The translations under genes were made by a program, and so were the position numbers. From Brachypodium distachyon (lineage: Eukaryota; Streptophyta; Magnoliopsida; Poales; Poaceae), in the NCBI RefSeq assembly GCF_000005505.3, contig NC_016133.3, forward strand, positions 52,665,237 through 52,729,236: a stretch of 64,000 nucleotides of DNA, read 5' to 3'. Position 1 is the stretch's first letter. The number at the start of each line of letters is the position of its first letter. The notes beneath the pieces are model-generated. The model made no database searches. It saw only the letters and a list, made by a program, of their open reading frames with translations, and was not told the DNA's origin. Positions 12,801-23,400 of the stretch are shown here, piece after piece.

Positions 12801-13312
12801 AAGCGAACTCGGAAACCAGCTAGCTAACAAGAGTCGAAATTTGAATCTGAGGCAAGTTTAACGTTCCACCGTTTGCACATTTTGTCCATAATCTTTATTT
12901 TGGTGTTAGTTCTTGTTCACTATCTAGATATGATCTGTACTTAACTAAACCATGTTGTCTTAATCTCATAATGACAGCTGTGCTCTATTTTTCTCAGAGG
13001 TATTGGTGCTGTAGTTTATAACGTCCCTGAGTTGAATAATGACCAGATGCTAAAAATAAGCCTAAGAAGTTTGGAACAAGAAGACACGACATCTATCTCT
13101 CAGGTACTTTTTCCCTTATGCAGTCTCTAAAGGCACACCATCTTAGCTTGTGAAAGGTCTTTTTGTTAGAATTACAGACATATAATGTTTGATTCTCTGT
13201 CTAGGAATACGGTGGCGGAGGACATCGGAATGCAAGCTCGTTTCTGTTGAGCGTTACAGAGTTTGAGAGGTGGAAGGTTGGAGCTGAACCTTCCAACACT
13301 AAAACTGCCTAG
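9816..13312 (+). CDS. DHH/DHHA1-family phosphoesterase-like protein (7 exons, 349 aa)
   Basis: Exons: 9816-9970, 10583-10681, 11037-11400, 11602-11736, 12769-12851, 12998-13103, 13205-13312; all joints keep frame. The ATG sits in CCATGGCC. The protein has a DHH-type first motif (YHYPCPDGAFAA, residues 15-26), an Asp-bearing LLDFV (66-70), the signature LDHHK (89-93), FIEDGDLW in the middle, and a C-terminal DHHA1-like GGGGHRNASS near residue 317. Members of this superfamily are metal-dependent phosphodiesterases such as RecJ and NrnA, acting on short nucleic acids or nucleotides; the substrate of this plant protein is unknown. No obvious transit peptide is seen. Intron 5 uses a GC donor. Intron 2 contains a decayed copy of the start of exon 3. 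Exon structure is confident; function is at family level only. Confidence 0.88.
10928..11001 (+). pseudogene. Decayed duplicate of the first ~75 bp of exon 3 of the DHH gene, in intron 2
   Basis: The stretch from 10929 matches the real exon start at 11035 closely (AGTGTAACAATC, then the LDHHKTA codons, then a GAAAGT...GTGG block). The copy has a 7-base insertion that looks like a local AATCTTC duplication, which shifts frame. Its acceptor reads ttcaag instead of ttttttcag. Through the I-L-D-H-H-K-T-A codons nearly all differences are synonymous (CTA/TTA, GAC/GAT, CAC/CAT, AAG/AAA). Similarity fades after about 11001. I read it as a relic of a tandem exon duplication that probably coded for a time before breaking. 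Confidence 0.75.
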
Positions 13313-16250
13313 CGGTTTTCTCTATTACTCTGTCAATCGAGGAAGTCTTAAGGTTGAGAAGGAAGAAAATACAGAAGGATACAACAGATGCGAGCAAGTT
13401 TTCTGTTTGGCAGCACATTGTCATGGAAAGGAGACCGCGGCAGAAATGTCAGGAGACTTATTCAGCATTGTGCTGTCATGAGAATCATGATATGCCTTGT
13501 TGTTTGATACTGCTCATGAATATGCTGGGAAGCAGCGCTTACTTTACAAAGTTTACTGAAACTTCTGCATTTCTCACCGCATAACTGTATTTTTTTTTCT
13601 GTCCTGTTAGCTAACCTAGACCGTGGCCCCCAATCTGGACATCTTTTACCAACTTTCTTAAGCTAACATACTTAAAGTATACCAGTATATGATACGCTAG
13701 TACAACATTGTTAGTAATGGGCAACTTGAAAGGGCTTTCAAATGAACTGTTATGAATTTCCCGATACACGAGGCCCCATTTGCAGTAATTTTCTTCAACG
13801 TTACAATAGACAATGTGTTCAAAGTTCAACTAGATGGCATCGACCCCGGGTCCACGGCCGTTGTTAGGGACTTGGGTTTAGTGCGGCATCTGCAGTCGTA
13901 GCACAGTGCGGATGCTTAGTTTCACGAAGAATCTAGCTTTTTTTTTTTAGAGCAACACGAAGCATCTAGCTGGGCCTGCTTGTGCCTGCGCTGTCCCTTT
14001 TTCTCTTTCTTCTTCCACGATCTACTTGGGCCCCGACATGGGCCGGCCTGTTCACGGCTTTGTCCGGCCGGCATGCCGCGTGGGTGTGCCGGTGCCGGGG
14101 GGAGACCGCTGTAATCATCGGTGTCTCTTTTCACTGAAGAGCGTCTCTATCGCTTTATATCAGGTATAAAAAAGAACAACTCTTGAACTCAAGAGAGGAG
14201 CTTGTAGAACATCTGTACATACAAAGGGGACCAAGACGAGCGCACGCGTATCGGCGTATGCGAGGCGAGGGTGGTACGCCAATCAAAAGAATGGGATCCT
14301 CTTGGGATACTGGAGAAAAGCGTACAGTTCTGAACACTCTGTGCTTCTTTTGACGTAGAAGAAATTATTACCGGCTCGGATTCGAACCGGACGGGCAAAG
14401 GACGCATGCATGCATGCATGATGAGCTGGGAAAGGAAAGGTCCTACGAATCAATGCGGGCCTAAACATCGACAGGTCCTATCAGGGACCCCAAGCTTGTT
14501 CAAACCACAGGGCCGGGCCAGCGTTGCTATCACCAGCAAACATTGTTACCTCCATCAAGCCAGTGGAATGGAGTACTTGTAAACGAGGGAGATGAATACA
14601 GAGCAATTCCATACTGAAAGTCTGCGACACATGTCTCTAAATCTGGTATAGGTGTAAGATTTGCGATTGCGACTAGTTGGCTTGATGTTATTTTTCTTTC
14701 GAGACGGAGGCAAAAGCTTTGCCTCATCTATCGATGCTCGGTTAATTAACAGAAAATCAGGCAAAAACCGTTACAACACTCCCAAGAACCGTCAAAGATG
14801 ACAGCCCCAAGGACACCACAAGCCAACATGGTTACCAAACGCACTACACACAAACTATCGAGGGAGAAGACCATCGTCAACGGAGTTCGAAGGTGTCATC
14901 GTCATCACACATCACTCCTCGAGCTGGCGACTCTGACTTCACCGCAAATACCGCCAACAAGTCCTCACCGCGACAATCGCCTGTAGCCCACGTCGGCCTA
15001 TGCCAAACAGTCGGCCCACACGTCGAGGACAAGGCAGCTCCGATTTTGAGGACAAGCTCAGACAGGAAGAACGACAGGTCTTGCGCTGTAGATCGCCGAA
15101 CATCGAACCACCTTCCACGAGGCACCTTCGCCACCAAACCGCAGGAGGCACCCAGCGCGTCCACCACACAACGTCATCGTCATCGGCAACAACACCCACG
15201 ACCGGCGACTCCGACTTCACTCAAGCAGACACAGAAGGGAACTCTGCAAGGCTAGAGCTCTGACACTATCTCTTCCACATAGATCGCTGCAAGGACAAAC
15301 ACAAAAGATCACAGACGGTCGACGCTGAAGACCACGCCGAGACCTTGCATCCCACGTCACCATTGTCGTCGCCGCACAAATCGCAACGCAACCACAAGCT
15401 TCCATCCACCAGACCCTCCAGCCGGTGTCAACTCCAAAGACGATGCCATCAATATGGGGAACGACGCCGAGCGCCGCCATCATCCGGTCAAGAAAACCTG
15501 AACCTGAGGTTTCCCCTGGAGCTCACAACGGGGATGGTTGGGGAGGCCCGCCAGGCCCAAAACAGGCCCGCGGCACCGAGGACGCCGCCTCGCGCCAACA
15601 CCTCACCGAATCTGGCGCCGCCACCGAAGCAACGACGCCCCGACGGCCGCCATGTGCGTCGCCAGGCCCTGGGCACCTCCACACGTGCCATAGCGGCCTC
15701 CCGCGTGCCTCCCCTCGCGCCGCCGCGCCTCGACGGCCTCCCGCACCCCTCCACGCGGGCCGCCGCGCCCCGACGGCAAACCGCGTGCCTCCCCGCGCCC
15801 CGGGCGCACAAGAAGGCGAAAATCCGCCCCGCTCGCCACCTTCCCATGATGTGCCCGACTTCGCCGGCCCGTCCTCCGGCGGCGGCGATGCGGGGGAGGG
15901 ATGATACGGGTGTGGGTGGCCCGATCTTTCGATGAGATTGGTAACTCTCGATTTGGGTAGGAGGTGACGTTGACGATCCGACTATGGCCTAGGAGGCAGC
16001 GCCTTAGCAATCGATACACCAACTCCAAAGGATTATTGATCACGCGGGGGCACGATCAACCTGACCACGAAGGTCTTTGTTCCTGCAAGCAATCGAAGAA
16101 CAAGCAAGAACAAGATAAATAGCGGATGCAATCTAAAATTGCGAATATACTATATCAAACCAATGTCTCAACGAGACGATAAGTTGGGGTTCCGAAAGCG
16201 GTAAAACAGGTGGTCTAACCGACACACGCGATTACACGAAGTAGTAGCGA
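13313..16250. other. Spacer with 3' UTR of the DHH gene and transposon-like DNA
   Basis: Roughly 13313-13620 is probably the 3' UTR of the DHH gene. From about 14690 the sequence looks like a mobile-element remnant. A hairpin with an 8-bp stem lies at 14707-14725 (GAGGCAAA / TTTGCCTC). Two related segments occur at about 14898-14950 and 15170-15220, both with 'cgactc(t/c)gacttcac'. A GC-rich stretch open in several frames spans 15500-15900. No protein domain is recognisable and I call no gene. Confidence 0.45.
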
Positions 16251-16253
16251 TGG

Positions 16254-16940
16254 CTAACTTTTAACTAAACAAAACCCAAGGCTCCATAGGGGGGGCTCAT
16301 GGGGTATAAATAGGAGGAGGGAGAGATATTTTCGTCCACCTTGAGTAAGGAGGTCGAAATCCAACTCTATATCTAACTTTCCTAACAAACTACAACTCTT
16401 TAGGAAACCGAAAAACAGATCCGTCAGCTTGTTTTGTCCTCCACGGTCAGCACGAGTCGAATCTCTTGATGGGGCCAGATCCGTTGGAAAGGTCTTGTAA
16501 TTACCTTTCCAACAAGTACTTGTTTGCTTGATTTGGACTCCGGATGCGGCCTGGGTGATTAAAACAAATTCGGGTCTCCTGGCAGCTCGGACCCGAATCG
16601 GATTCAACTTTAATTCGTGATATCTTTCTCTAGCAAGCTCCGAATCATGTGCCGTTTGATTTGTTGGAAAGTACACTTGAAATCCTTCCCTCTCAGCTGT
16701 ATGAATGCTTGATTCTTGTTGGCCCTCCCGTTCGCCTCCATCGTATCTCATCTTGACTTTGGACTTGAAAAGCTCGACAAGATGCCTACGTAATAAAATG
16801 AGACAAGATAGTAGTAACTCCGCCTCTTCATAAATATGACAATGAAAACAATTACTACTTGAATTCACCTGATTATAAATCTTGTCAAATATTATAGAAC
16901 TGAGGGTACCAAAGGTCGTATCCATGGTTAGCATGTCCAT
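16254..16940 (-). other. Unrecognised 228-codon open frame in repeat-like DNA
   Basis: A single open frame of 228 codons on the minus strand runs from ATG 16940 to a stop at 16254. I recognise no domain. Composition is mixed, with an N-terminal part containing Cys/His (NCFHCHIY) and a C-terminal leucine-rich end. Its neighbourhood looks like repeat DNA, and a plus-strand TATAAATAG lies inside it at 16305-16313. It is more likely part of an unidentified retroelement than a host gene. Copy-number analysis would decide. Confidence 0.3.
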
Positions 16941-17752
16941 ATCAAGGGAGGAGGAGGGGAGGTACGGCCGGCGGCGAGGGTTTCCCCCGGGTTGCCAGAG
17001 GAGGGGGGCTTGATGTTATCAGGACACAAGATGGATGCGCATAAGCATATAGTCATAGGAGCATACACACACACTGACCCAAGCGCAAGACGCATGGATC
17101 TCACCTGCAAGCGCTAGGAGGACACTATTCAGGAGCACCAAAGGATAAATTGGATCCGTTTCAAAAAAAAAAGAAAAAGAAAAGAAAAACAAAAAGAGAG
17201 GATAAATTAGACAGGACCAGGACGGTCGTGAAAAGAACACAAACACGCATGGTTGCCGTCCGGCGTGCTTTTTACCTCTTTGGTTCCGCACAAAGCCTTG
17301 TGCGGTGGAGCAAACAACAATGGACTTTGTTGCCTAATTTTCAAGCGCTCTATGATGTCACTGTGCCCTAAAGAGGAGGCAGAGTTGAGAGCTGAGAGCA
17401 GAAGCAGCATACTCCCGTTCCAAATGCCTGGTGTGGTGTGCTCTGCTCATCTCCCAGCTCGCATCTCATACGTACTACGATACGAGTAATGTACGCTATA
17501 CGCACGGAGGGGCACTTTTAGTCTCGCAGATGACATAATACTCCGTTGGTCCGAAGAGAAATTCATGTGAGTACGCAAAGTTCGAAAGTTGGTTGCGCCA
17601 ATAGGGTACACCCAAAGTTGTCCCTCTCACCATCATGTGGGTTCCTACCAACTAATGCATGAGCTCGCTTCTTGCTTGTTAAACTGGTGGGCTCGCAGTT
17701 GTAGCCACGGGAAGTTGGTACGTAGCCACGTAGGTTCGATTAACCAAAACGT

Positions 17753-17847
17753 TACTCCCTCTAATATTAAATTTTTGACTCAAATTTGTCCAAATATCGA
17801 TGTATCTATTTTTAAAAAACGTCTAGATTTAGGATCGGAGGGAGTAA
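17753..17847. mobile_element. Stowaway-type MITE
   Basis: Termini TACTCCCTCTAATATTAAA and GATCGGAGGGAGTA form imperfect inverted repeats flanked by TA. The internal 'gtatctattttt...gtctaga' is shared with the copies at 34961 and 41584, so these belong to one subfamily. Confidence 0.8.
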
Positions 17848-17983
17848 TCAATACTGAAAGCTAACTAGTAGCATGGTTATAACAAGGATCTGTGCTTCAT
17901 GGAGCTTCTTTATACGAATAACTAGTAAGGCGAAATCCAATTGAATGTATACGCTCAATTGTATTCTCTCCGGGCAAGTTGCG

Positions 17984-18252
17984 TATTTTCTCCGTTCACA
18001 CATAAGTGTCTTCTAGGTTTTGTTCTAAGTCAAAACAATTTAAGTTTGGCCAACATTTTTGAAAAAAAAAAGCAGCACATGTTATATCAAATCAATATAT
18101 TATGAAACTACATTTTAAAACAGATCTAATGGTACTAGTTTAGTGTCATAAATGTTACTATGTTTTCTAATAAAATAGATCAAACTTTTTATTTTAATAG
18201 ATTTGACTTAGAACAATACCTAAAAATACACTTATATGTGAACCGAGGGAGC
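17984..18252. mobile_element. Longer Stowaway-like MITE, about 270 bp
   Basis: Starts 'tattttctccgttcacac' and ends 'gtgaaccgagggagca'. The ends are inverted relative to each other, and the internal 'cttagaacaa' / 'ttgttctaag' pair extends the complementarity. It is a diverged copy of the CTCCGTTC class. Confidence 0.6.
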
Positions 18253-20441
18253 AGAACCTTGGCACATGCATATGTCTAGTAGGCCATACAATTACCAATC
18301 ATCCACTTAGTGCAATTATTCATGACCGTGGCCGAGGACCAGCTAGCTAGGTACGTCGTGCTCCTAGCACTAGTAGGCAGTATGCACCAACCACGACAGT
18401 TAATTTCAGGCCAAATCACCCATAAATTAAGGTCCAATCAAAGATACGATTTTTCACCGACCATGGATAAGTGCACCTGGCTAATGAGATATGAGGGGGT
18501 AGATCTGTGGTTCTGATCACAAACATTAGCTTCTCTAGTTTCACCTTTCCTGAAGTGCAGATGGATACAGATCAAGAACAGGTATGGATTCAAAAGGCTA
18601 CTCTCATGCCATATAGGCAATCATAATGTAGGCAAATGCCACCAAAACATTCCAAGAGAGCAAAGGGATGATGAAGAACCGGTTCTAGAGGCAGGACAAG
18701 CCTTATCTTTTCCCTTGGCCGTCTCGTCTGTCTCGTTTGTGCTTCGCATCTATGCCCCGACCGTGCGTGGTGCGCCTCGCTCCTTCGGTCTGATAGTAGT
18801 CACCAGTGCTGTGCCAAATCAAGACACACCCCTTCCTGAAAAGGAGAGGAAAATAAATTAACCAGTGTTTTAAGCAACCCTGTACTTAGGCAATTATACT
18901 AGCTATCCTTTGTGGCAGAAGAGCATTATACATTTAGTTATACAATTCTCTTCTTTTTTGGCAAAAGATGGTAGTAGTAGAAGTTTATGCTGATCTGATC
19001 AATCCTGCAGTTGCACACGGCCAAAGAGCAGCAGCAGCAGCAGCAGTACAGTCCGTAACGAATGCACTGCAAACACAATAAATGGGTAATCAATAGGGAT
19101 GTCGTGGGCAGAGGTAAGTGTCGTGCAAAGGTACCACTACTCCAGTATGTATACACTGGTACATACTAGATGCTGTCATACATACGTACTACGTATTGAA
19201 CGATCGATACACGCACGCACAGAGCCAGTACAGAGGTAAATTGGGAAAGGATGGATGCAATTCAGGACGTACTAGGTAGCCCTCGCTGCTACTGTTTGCT
19301 CAAAACCGTAGCTCGTAGGTCCCGTGGCAACGCAGCAAGCGTCCGAGAACAACATCATTTGCAGCCTTGCAGGCAAGAGAGAGCACCCCGCTGTGCAGGC
19401 CCGGGACGAGGGGCAACGCTTGCCTCTGCTTGCGCTGCACACGTGCTGCGTCCTTCTTGCCCGTCTCGTTCTCCCGGGCCATCATTTTGCTGTCCCAGTA
19501 TCCGGCATATCCTCATCAAGTTTGTACATGTCAAAAGTCACGCCCATGTTAGCATGTTGCATTTGCTCTCCACATGTACAGAACAAGCACGATCATCCTA
19601 CGCAAGAATGCTGATGAGGATAGTCTCAGAGATCAGATCGTCCAGATCCTATCGTGTTAATTTTTGTCCTAATTAAGGGCAGCAGTACACTGTCAGATGC
19701 TAGGGGGAAAAACCAGCAGGGACCGGTTTTTTCGGTGCTTGTAGTGCACAATCGTGACAAATTCTGGGAATTTGACATGCAAATGAAACCAAGATTTCAA
19801 AACCGCCTGCAGCAGGCTACGGCAACACATGTACAGGAACAACCGCTTCCTCTACTCTCTCCTCGCACGCCAACAGAAGAAAGCTAAAGGCCATATGGCC
19901 GCATGGTAAATGGTAGTACTACACACAAACTAGTAAACTATAGGAAAACAGGTTCTGCGATCAGTAGTAGTACTGCAGCAGCAGCAGTAGTATTATATTT
20001 ATGATTTATCCCATAGGACATACTTATAATTAGGCAACGGAGCGTGCTGGAATCAAAATGGAGAAATGAATAAGTTTTACCTCTGCAACCGTGCTGCTGG
20101 CACAGCAGAAGAGAGTACCGGGAAGCCTTTTTCTTTTCTCTCAGTGCCTGTGCTCTAGTGTCCAGTACCTCCGCTGGTTCTCTTCCTCATCATCTTTAAA
20201 CACACACGGTTACAGTCGCCGCTGTTCCCTTTTCCCGGATCCCCGAGCTGCGCAGCTCGCCTTCAGTGACACTTCTCCTCCAGTTCTCCCTCAAGCTCTG
20301 CTCCCTTTTCTTTCCCGCGTGCTTTCTTTCTGTCGCTTCACTGCCATCTTTTGCTTTCTCCCGCTGCTGATCAAAGGAGGTTTCGAACTTAACCCCAAGG
20401 TGTTGTCCTCTGTATCTTTTGCTTGGTCTTCTCTTGCGGCA

Positions 20442-23400
20442 ATGGCTGGGGGCCTTGAGGGGAGGAGCTCTGCGACTAGAGGAGTTGAGCAGGTAAGCAG
20501 CAACAAGTAATTTGTCATGCATTCTCTTTTAAAGCACTGTGGTCTCTTTTATGTGCATAATGGTTCTTCTTTGGCGGCCTGTAATTTCACTACGTTCGTT
20601 AACATGGATGGATCTGTTCTCCCGATGTTTCTCCTGGGCCAATAAATACTTTGCATTTCACGGAAGAAAAAGGAACAACATTGAACATCATGATCCGTGG
20701 TTCTCTTGGACTGCTCTCGTTGTAAAGCTTGACGCCCACAATTTTCCCTCCATTTTGAAATGTCGAAGCACATGTCATATTGTCATTTGCTGTCATGCCT
20801 GTCCAAACTCCGATTTGCATACGGTAGCTCATTTAGTATTTTCTTGCCTGGGCCATTTTGTGTTCACTTTACGAGAAATAGCAATGCTGGAAAAGTAACA
20901 TCTTTGGAGTTTTCAGTTACATGGTTTAATAGATTAGTTCTTTCCTTCAGGCCATAGTTGCTCTGAAGAAGGGCGCACATCTACTGAAATGTGGGAAGAG
21001 AGGGAAGCCCAAGTTCTGCCCTTTCAAGCTATCTTCTGTGAGTAGCTCTTTTGTCACTCTAATTATGCTTAACTGAATGCTACAAGATTACAGTTTTACA
21101 CGTTCTTTCACTTCCCTAATAGATTCATAACTTGTACGATGCAACCTGGCGACACCTAGAGACATGTAGCTCCTAAAAAATTAAAATTGAACACAGAAAT
21201 GTAGTGATAGCTAACAATGCTGTGCAGTGCTCCAGATTTCTAATGACCAGCCCTATGGGAAATTTGGTCATTCATGTTAAGCTCAATGATCCAGAACATT
21301 TTTATACAAAGCACTGAAGTACATATTTATTTACTTTGAATATTTTCTATATCAAAAAATTCGCATAATAGATAATCACTCAAACACTGAAATTGAACAC
21401 ATACAGAAATTAATTCACATGAAACTCATACCTACGTAAATTAACTGATAGTCAAGCTATTGTTTTAGACTCCAAGGCTTTCTCAGTGTCCTCATACCAC
21501 AGGCCACTCCAATGATCCACCTGTCCTCAGTCTATCCTGCTCCTTCATGCCCTGTTACTGATGACAGACAAACCAAATGTGAACATCTTACATGATATAT
21601 TTATAATTATGCATACAGTTATGCTAATCATTATCTAAAAGAAATACAGTTACGCTAATAGATAAACTCCAAATCTAGCTTCCAGGATCGGCCATATATT
21701 CACTGTTTTCATACCAGGACTGCAATTGTACTGAAGCTTGTAAGAGAATTCAGGCATACAAGAGAAAATGCTTCTCAGACTAGTACGACAAGACCTGAAG
21801 TTTGAACAATAAATGTTCTAATAGTATAAAATTAATGTTCTCCAGTCTCCACTTCTCCCCGTTACCCATAGAACAGACATTTGAAGTAAGTTATCATTAG
21901 TTCGTACTCCCTCCTTACCATGTTATAAGGCATGCGGTTTTTTCCTAAGTCAAATCTTTTCAAGTTTGACCAAGTTTATAGGACAAAGTTTGAACATCTA
22001 AAATACCAAATAAATATATTATGATTTTATTAGTTGACTTATAAGATCTTCCTAAAGAGTTCCTCACCAAAAAACAATCATCCTAAAGAGTTGACCCATA
22101 ACTGCATTGATTCTCATATGCAGCAAGCTGTGCTACGCTACGCAACCATCCAGCATTTCCAAATTCATAATATCCAGTTTGATATAGGTTTCCCAAGTTC
22201 TGGATTCTGAACTTCTGAATAACAGCAACATAAGTTTTTTATGTTTGCAGGATGAAAAAATGCTAATATGGTACTCCAAAGAGAGGGAAAAACATTTGAG
22301 CTTGAGTTACGTGTCGAGTGTAGTTCTCGGACAGAAAACAGTAAGCAGTTTCTTTTCCCAAACACATACTATTATTATTTACCCATATTCTAAGAATGTG
22401 GTATTGTTATTGTACAGACAAAACTTTTGCGCCTGCATTGGCCAGAAAAGGAATCTCACTCCTTGTCAATCATATACAAGAATGGTCAATGCTCACTGGA
22501 CTTGGTATTTCATTATTAAGCCTTATACTATTGAGTTTAGAATTTCTTTAATACTCGTATTACTGCCTTTCTAACATTCATTTACAATCATGTCTACCAG
22601 ATCTGCAAAGATAGGGAGCAAGTGGAATGTTGGTATCTAGGCCTAACAGCCTTACTATCAGCACTATACAGTCCTCTTCTTTTGGTTGATTCAACAAGCA
22701 GCCGTCGGATAAACAGTTGCACAAGTAGCCCTCCAAGCTATATTCAGCAAAAGAGCAGGCTATTTTCAGTGCATGACACAAGAAAGTTCACACAGGTTTG
22801 TTTTGGAACACAAGCATGCCGTGATTTCTATTTGAGATCATGATAATTTTGTCCAAGTACGAGTTCGACATGACTCATGAATTTTCCTAGATTACAAATA
22901 ATCTAGTGATTTCTAATCAGCTGTTGTCCGCTGCAAGGAAATTACCAAATTGATGAGGACAACATGTTAGGCTGTGTTAAATTACGGCCATTTGATTAGT
23001 TTTCTCAATGTGACAATAATAAAACTTTAAAACACTCTACATTAGATGAAACCCAAACAACAACAATAATACACTTTGTGCACTATTAGATGAAACCCAA
23101 ACAACAACAATAATACACTTTGTGCACTATTAGATGAAACCCAAACAACAACAATAATAAGGCAATACATCTGATGATTGGTTGTATTGTCTTATTCACA
23201 TAGTATTTTCATTCCTAACTACAAATATAACGTATGAACTTATCTAGTTAATTTATTCATGAAGGTACACTCACTATATGGCAGTCCTAGGTTGATACAG
23301 AACAAATTATCAAAGAGCAATCTGGACTGCTCAGAACCATTTGTCTCTCCAAGGCAGAGAACATGGTCAGACCTAGATTTCTACATGGAAAAGTTTACTC

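Larger units (their letters stand above)
16941..20441. other. Spacer and upstream region of the PRAF gene
   Basis: Mostly AT-rich DNA with two Stowaway-like elements listed separately, a poly-purine run at about 17161-17205 and short CAG/GCA repeats near 19027 and 19975. The last 350 bases (about 20090-20441) are pyrimidine-rich and resemble a 5' UTR ahead of the ATG at 20442. No coding gene is supported. Confidence 0.45.

Noticed and set aside
14360..14400. tRNA-like T-arm text (GGTTCGAATCC on the minus strand), possible organelle-derived piece
   Set aside because: No cloverleaf could be built around it and the T-stem has a mismatch; a plastid origin could not be shown by eye.
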